Below are positions 62,800 through 64,000 of a stretch of DNA of 64,000 bases, piece after piece. The notes under the pieces are model-generated. The model did no database searches and had not been told where the DNA came from. It worked only from the letters and a program-made list of their open reading frames with translations. Numbering within the stretch: position 1 is the stretch's first letter; every line of letters begins with the position of its first letter. A program made the translations under genes and the position numbers. The stretch is from Mycobacterium sp. (GTDB taxonomy: Bacteria; Actinomycetota; Actinomycetes; Mycobacteriales; Mycobacteriaceae), in the NCBI RefSeq assembly GCF_004298145.1, contig NZ_SCRH01000007.1:62001-126000 (forward strand). The letters are read 5' to 3'.

Positions 62800-64000
62800 T
62801 GAATGACAACCCCTTCGCCGGTCCGTTCGCGAAGCATCCCCGATCGCCGCTCGAAAACTTGGATGCGGTCCCCGAATCCGTGCTGCGGCGGCTCAAGCAG
62901 TACTCCGGGCGGCTGGCCACCGAGGCGGTCACCGCCATGCAGGATCGGTTGCCATTCTTCGCCGAGCTGGAAGCATCCCAGCGGGCCAGCGTGGCGCTCG
63001 TGGTGCAGACGACCGTCGTGAATTTCGTCGAATGGATGCAAGACCCGCACAGCAACGTGAGCTACACCGCGCAGGCCTTCGAACTGGTGCCCCAGGAGCT
63101 GCAGCGCCGGATCGCGTTGCGCCACAGCGTCGACATGGTGCGGGTCACCATGGAGATCTTCGAGGAAGTCGTGCCGCTGCTGGCCCGCTCCGAAGAGCAG
63201 CTGACCGCCCTCACGGTGGGCATTCTGAAGTACACGCGTGACCTGGCGTTTACCGCCGCCGGGGCGTACGCCGACGCGGCCGAAGCACGCGGCACCTGGG
63301 ACAGCCGGATGGAGGCCAGCGTGGTCGACGCGGTGGTCCGCGGCGACACCGGCCCGGAGCTGCTGTCCCGTGCGGCGGCCCTGAACTGGGACACCACGGC
63401 GCCCGCGACGGTGGTGGTCGGTACGCCGGCCCCCGGGCGCGACGGGTCGACCGGACCCGGCGACAGCGAACGAGCGAGTCAGCGCGTCCGCGATATCGCC
63501 GCACAACACGGCCGGGCGGCTCTCACCGATGTGCACGGCACCTGGCTGGTCGCCATCGTGTCCGGCCAATTGTCGCCAACCGACAAGTTCCTCGGAGATC
63601 TGCTGGTTGCGTTCGCGGATGGCCCGGTGGTCGTCGGACCCACGGCGCCCATGCTGACCGCGGCCTACCACAGCGCCAGCGAGGCGATATCCGGCATGAA
63701 CGCCGTCGGCGGCTGGCGCGGGGCGCCGCGTCCCGTGCCCGCCCGCGAGCTCCTGCCCGAACGGGCCCTGATGGGCGATGCGTCGGCGATCGTGGCGCTG
63801 CACACCGACGTGATGGCGCCGTTGGCCGACGCGGGTCCGACGCTCATCGAGACCCTTGACGCCTACTTAGATTGTGGTGGCGCGATTGAAGCCTGTGCCA
63901 GAAAGTTGTTCGTTCATCCAAACACCGTGCGCTACCGACTCAGGCGGATCACCGACTTCACCGGCCGTGATCCGATGCAGCCACGTGATGCATATGTGCT
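62800..64000 (+). CDS. mabR: PucR-type transcriptional regulator MabR (partial, runs off the end)
   Basis: The first 400 codons are present and the 3' end is outside the window. The M. tuberculosis protein (Rv2242) has about 414 aa, so little is missing. The start is GTG at 62800. The C-terminus has the PucR helix-turn-helix, ACARKLFVHPNTVRYRLRRI. In M. tuberculosis MabR controls the FAS-II operon (fabD-acpM-kasA-kasB-accD6), which normally follows directly. The middle region resembles a GGDEF-like ligand-sensing fold of this family. Confidence 0.92.

Overview
This window is chromosomal DNA from a high-GC, slow-growing Mycobacterium, most likely of the M. avium complex. The gene order follows the M. 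tuberculosis block from ctaC (Rv2200c) to the PucR-type regulator of Rv2242. Many proteins match the M. tuberculosis lengths I remember (GlnE 994 aa, GlnA1 478, GlnA2 446, EphD 592, AhpE 153). GTG starts and overlapping stop/start codons are common. The Rv numbers and the species guess come from memory of these families, not from a database search.

Layout. Bases 4-7613 carry cytochrome oxidase subunit II, asparagine synthetase, adenosine kinase, an A-type Fe-S protein, a glycerate kinase and two membrane proteins. Bases 7641-10005 are a tight cobU-cobT-cobS operon for the corrinoid lower loop. Bases 10116-14000 hold ilvE, gcvT and pepB. Bases 14256-22476 hold a small membrane protein, ephD, then dlaT, an epimerase, a 55-bp tandem repeat, lipB, lipA and two membrane proteins, so the lipoate-dependent E2 and the lipoylation enzymes sit together. 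Bases 22626-32294 are the glutamine synthetase block (glnA1, glnE, glnA2), interrupted by a potassium channel pair and by a thioesterase/LLM pair coupled to glnE. Bases 32388-36705 are two Hip1-family serine hydrolases and panB.

Bases 36818-45901 are the most accessory part. They encode a Tat-type glycoside hydrolase, a heme-binding-type secreted protein, an FAD monooxygenase, a small exported protein, a CYTH-CHAD protein and the RNase P RNA. These are followed by a small redox island: a 2OG-Fe(II) oxygenase, a methyltransferase, an XRE-cupin regulator, a P450 and a 3Fe-4S ferredoxin.

Bases 45904-53042 return to conserved order: the RNase HI/phosphatase fusion, a zinc-ribbon coiled coil, NIF3 and CobC-like proteins overlapping one another, then ptkA-ptpA-SURF1 and cobD. 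Bases 53237-57132 add a VOC protein, an epoxide hydrolase, a nitroreductase, a CbiZ amidohydrolase and a DUF732 secreted protein. After an AT-richer gene-poor gap come tRNA-Val(UAC), ahpE, a DUF3052 gene, a lipoprotein, aceE, and a mabR that runs off the window end.

Corrinoid genes appear in four places (cobUTS, cobC, cobD, cbiZ), which suggests late assembly plus salvage of cobamides. The non-coding signals that stand out are the exact 55-bp VNTR ahead of lipB, large inverted repeats at four convergent gene junctions, a 28-bp direct repeat across the cobS stop codon, and a hexanucleotide repeat coding an Ala-Pro linker. I found no insertion sequence, prophage, CRISPR array or toxin-antitoxin pair.
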